A stretch of DNA of 43,722 nt from Alphaproteobacteria bacterium (GTDB taxonomy: Bacteria > Pseudomonadota > Alphaproteobacteria > Caulobacterales > Caulobacteraceae), in NCBI GenBank assembly GCA_025350685.1, contig JANXXK010000325.1, forward strand, positions 1 through 43,722, in the 5' to 3' direction. Below, one piece after another: positions 41,281-43,722 of the stretch. Position numbers and translations under genes: made by a program. The notes beneath the pieces are model-generated. The model saw only the letters and a list, made by a program, of their open reading frames with translations, had not been told where the DNA came from and ran no database searches. The stretch's first letter is position 1; each line of letters begins with the position of its first letter.

Positions 41281-42329
41281 CCCGCACACGCCTGTTGATC
41301 ATCGGGGCCGTCGTCCTGGCGCTGATGCTGGTGGTCTTCCTCGTCCTGTCGCGCGGCAAGGGCGGCGAGACCGAGGCCGATCCTACCCCAACCGCCGTGG
41401 TCACCCTGGCGGCGGTGCGCACTGGCCAGCTGCAGGACGTGGTCTCGGTCTATGGCGTGGTCCAGGCCGATCCCACCGGCAGCATCACGCTCGCCGCCCC
41501 AAAGGCGGCCATCGTCAGTCAGGTTCTGGTGCGATCGGGGCAGACCGTCGCGGCCGGCCAGATGCTCATGCAGATCGCCAACGCCCCGGGCTCGGAATTG
41601 GCCTTCAAACAGGCGGCCGACGCCGCCGTCTTCGCCAAGGCAGACCTCGCCCGCGTGCAACGGCTCTACGACGAGCGGCTGGCGGCCAACGACCAGCTTG
41701 AAACCGCCCGGAGGGCGTTGGCCGACGCCCAGGCGACGCTGACCGCCCAGCAGAAGCAGGGCGCCGGCCACGCGATGCAGGTCATCACCGCCCCCAAGGC
41801 CGCCGTGGTGACCACAGTCTCGGCCGCCGCCGGCGACCATGTGGCCCAGGACGCCCCGCTGGTGGTTCTGGCCCGGGAAGGCGGGGCGACGGTCAAACTC
41901 GGCCTGGAGCCGTCCGGCAAGTTCGCGCCCGGACAGTCGGTGACCCTGAAGCCGGTGTTCGGCGGCGCCCCGATCGCCTCGCGGATCGCCATGGTCGGCC
42001 GCGCCGCCGACCAGACCACCAAGACCCTCGACGCCATCGTGCCGCTGAACGGCGTCAACCTGCCCATCGGCGCGGCCGTGCAGGGCGACGTGGTCACCGG
42101 CGCGCATCTTGGCGTCGCGGTCCCCCGCGCTGCGGTGGTGTTCGACGAGACCGGTCCACACGTCTTCATCGTCTCCGGGGGCAAGGCTCACCGGGTTTTC
42201 GTCAAGACCGGCCTCGACCATGGCGACGATATCGAGGTGAGCGGGCAGCTTGCCGCCGGCGCCCAGGTGGCCGTGGAAGGCGCCTATGAGCTGCAGGACG
42301 GCATGGCCGTGAAGGTCCGCGGCAAGTGA
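41277..42329 (+). CDS. RND efflux periplasmic adaptor subunit (HlyD/membrane fusion type)
   Basis: A 350-residue protein with an N-terminal membrane helix (LLIIGAVVLALMLVVFLVLS, about 6-25). A biotinyl-lipoyl-like first half-motif is at VQADPTGSITLAAPKAAIVSQVLVRSGQTVAAGQMLMQI, the alpha-hairpin follows (about 95-155), the second half of the lipoyl domain is AAVVTTVSAAAGDHVAQDAPLVVL, and the beta-barrel and membrane-proximal domains complete the fold. It bridges the TolC-type channel and the pump. The GTG of the pump overlaps its stop (GTGA). Confidence 0.93.
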   Translation: MTRTRLLIIGAVVLALMLVVFLVLSRGKGGETEADPTPTAVVTLAAVRTGQLQDVVSVYGVVQADPTGSITLAAPKAAIVSQVLVRSGQTVAAGQMLMQIANAPGSELAFKQAADAAVFAKADLARVQRLYDERLAANDQLETARRALADAQATLTAQQKQGAGHAMQVITAPKAAVVTTVSAAAGDHVAQDAPLVVLAREGGATVKLGLEPSGKFAPGQSVTLKPVFGGAPIASRIAMVGRAADQTTKTLDAIVPLNGVNLPIGAAVQGDVVTGAHLGVAVPRAAVVFDETGPHVFIVSGGKAHRVFVKTGLDHGDDIEVSGQLAAGAQVAVEGAYELQDGMAVKVRGK

Positions 42330-43722
42330 GCCTCGCCGATATCGTCTCCCGCCGGCGGCGCTCGCTGCTGACCCTGCTGGCGATGATGATCGTCGCCGGC
42401 TTGGTGGCGGCTTTCGTGATGCCGGTGGGGCTGTTTCCGAACGTGCTGTTCCCGCGCATAGCGGTCTCCGTCGACGCCGGCGACCGGCCGCCGGGCCAGA
42501 TGGAGGCGGTGGTCACCCGGCCGGTGGAGCAGGCGCTCAGGGCCATTCCCGGGGTGAAGAACCTGCGCTCCACCACCAGCCGCGGCTCAGCGGAGGTCTC
42601 GATGAACTTCGCCTGGGGATCCAACATGGACCTGGCGTTGCAGCGGGTCGAGGCGGCGCTTACGCGGGCCCAGGCGAGCCTGCCGCAGGGCGTGATCTTC
42701 GACGTGCGGCGGATGGACCCCACGGTCTTCCCAGTGGCCGCCTACAGCCTGACCTCGGCCACAGCCACGCCGGTGGAGCTGCGTCGCTTCGCCGACCGGG
42801 TGCTGGCCCCGTCGCTTGGGACGATCAACGGCGTCGCCAAGGTCGTGAACCAGGGCGGGGCGCCAGGTGAGTACCGGATCGAGGTCGACCCGGCCAAGCT
42901 GTGGGCCAACGGCCTGTCGGTGGGGGACATAACCACAGCGGTCACCGGCGCCAATGTGCTGGCCGCCTCCGGGCGCATCGAGGACCGCGGCAAGCTCTTC
43001 CTGGTGCTGACCAATTCGCGGCTGGCGACGCCACGCGACATCGAGAACGTCGTGGTCAAGACCGTGGGCGGCACGGTCGTCCGCGTGCGCGATGTGGCCC
43101 AGGTCAAGGCCGCGCCCGCGCCGCAGTGGATCCGGGTCACCGCCGACGGCCGCGACGCGGTGCTGGTGCAGGTCTACCAGCAGCCCGGCGGCAACACCGT
43201 GCAGATCGCCAGGGACACCCGCGCGGCCTTCCAGCGGCTGAAGGCCCAGGGGCCCGCCGACATGCGGGTGAAGGCCTGGTACGACCAGTCAGAGCTGATC
43301 CTCGATTCCGCCTCGTCCCTGCGCAACGCCATCATCATCGGGGTGATCCTGGCGGCGGGTGTGCTGCTGGTGTTCCTGCGCGACTGGCGGGTGACGCTGG
43401 CCGCGGTGATCGCGGTGCCCGCGGTACTGGCCGCCACCACCGTGTTCCTCAAGCTCATCGGCCAGAGCTTCAACATCATGACGCTGGGCGGCATGGCCGC
43501 GGCTATCGGCCTGATCATCGACGACGCCATCGTGATGATCGAACATATCGAGCGGCGCCTGGGCGAGACGACCGGCAAGGGCCGGGCGGTCATCGACGAG
43601 GCGGTCGGCGAGTTCCTGCGGCCGCTGTTCGCCTCCTCGGCGGCGACCATTGTCATCTTCCTGCCGCTGGCCTTCCTGACCGGCGTCACCGGGGCATTCT
43701 TCAAGGCGCTGTCGATCACCAT
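42326..43722 (+). CDS. RND efflux permease (3' truncated by window)
   Basis: The first 465 residues of a proton-driven RND pump; the gene continues beyond the window. It starts with GTG overlapping the adaptor stop. The first helix (about 14-34, MMIVAGLVAAFVMPVGLFP) leads to the porter domain with VTRPVEQALRAIPGVKNLRSTTSRGSAEVSMNF, QRVEAALTRAQASLPQGV and PAKLWANGLSVGDITTAVTGAN, then helices 2-4 with MTLGGMAAAIGLIIDDAIVMIEHIERR, which carries the paired aspartates of the proton relay. I cannot decide the substrate class: the sequence looks closer to hydrophobe or multi-substrate pumps than to CusA/CzcA metal pumps, which normally show a Met-rich or Ala-Asp-rich difference at this motif. Confidence 0.92.
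   Translation, partial: MSLADIVSRRRRSLLTLLAMMIVAGLVAAFVMPVGLFPNVLFPRIAVSVDAGDRPPGQMEAVVTRPVEQALRAIPGVKNLRSTTSRGSAEVSMNFAWGSNMDLALQRVEAALTRAQASLPQGVIFDVRRMDPTVFPVAAYSLTSATATPVELRRFADRVLAPSLGTINGVAKVVNQGGAPGEYRIEVDPAKLWANGLSVGDITTAVTGANVLAASGRIEDRGKLFLVLTNSRLATPRDIENVVVKTVGGTVVRVRDVAQVKAAPAPQWIRVTADGRDAVLVQVYQQPGGNTVQIARDTRAAFQRLKAQGPADMRVKAWYDQSELILDSASSLRNAIIIGVILAAGVLLVFLRDWRVTLAAVIAVPAVLAATTVFLKLIGQSFNIMTLGGMAAAIGLIIDDAIVMIEHIERRLGETTGKGRAVIDEAVGEFLRPLFASSAATIVIFLPLAFLTGVTGAFFKALSIT

Noticed and set aside
37408..41289. A 1293-codon open frame on the minus strand opposite the efflux operon
   Set aside because: It is the antisense shadow of four well-supported genes in very GC-rich DNA where stop codons are rare. 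Its translation is low complexity (Gly, Arg, Gln, Leu) with no domain.
1..43722. tRNA, rRNA, CRISPR, prophage or insertion sequence
   Set aside because: I looked for cloverleaf ends, regularly spaced repeats, integrase or transposase motifs and saw none.

Overview
The window is very GC-rich chromosomal DNA, dense in genes, with many GTG and TTG starts. The protein content (UrcA-like protein, TonB-dependent receptor, AsmA, S9 peptidase, several crotonases, SDRs and GSTs, a GcAT-poor but PQQ/beta-propeller-rich exported set) fits an aerobic free-living alphaproteobacterium, most likely Caulobacterales (Phenylobacterium/Caulobacter-like). That placement is inference from gene content and composition. 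I see no tRNA, rRNA, CRISPR array, phage gene or insertion sequence.

Region 1 (1-3447): the 3' part of an exported PQQ-repeat beta-propeller dehydrogenase-like gene, converging on an orphan hybrid histidine kinase. Region 2 (3448-17046) is a catabolic block: a Baeyer-Villiger-type flavin monooxygenase, a GlxA-type AraC regulator, an exported protein of unknown function, a crotonase, a GNAT protein and a metal-dependent cyclase/formamidase-like hydrolase; then two divergent operons sharing a 137-bp control region: leftward crotonase-SDR-SDR and rightward epoxide hydrolase-crotonase-GST-GST-GST-crotonase. Together these could oxidise an alicyclic ketone or terpenoid-like compound, open rings or epoxides, and process CoA thioesters. 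However, no acyl-CoA ligase, acyl-CoA dehydrogenase or thiolase is present, so the pathway is not self-contained here. None of the four crotonases keeps both classical hydratase glutamates, and the third GST carries an extra C-terminal domain.

Region 3 (17047-24808): a REP-like double hairpin, a UrcA-like small exported protein, an SDR divergent from a TonB-dependent receptor with no visible signal peptide, an AraC regulator, an exported alpha/beta hydrolase, and a tightly spaced luciferase-like monooxygenase plus arylamine N-acetyltransferase pair. Region 4 (24885-36304) is mostly housekeeping or envelope: topoisomerase IB, rlmJ, a membrane-anchored Ala/Glu/Pro-rich protein, a minimal phosphoglycosyl transferase next to AsmA, cytochrome c', S9 peptidase, a hot-dog-like protein, a lactate-dehydrogenase-type FMN enzyme, three small or unrecognised proteins and a PAP2 phosphatase.

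Region 5 (36416-43722, running off the end) is one efflux locus: PepSY protein, OmpR-family regulator, sensor kinase, YncE-like exported beta-propeller, TolC-type lipoprotein, HlyD-type adaptor and RND pump. The genes overlap or abut (TGATG, ATGA and GTGA junctions), which suggests a sensor module feeding directly into the pump it controls. No intergenic stretch exceeds 300 bases.
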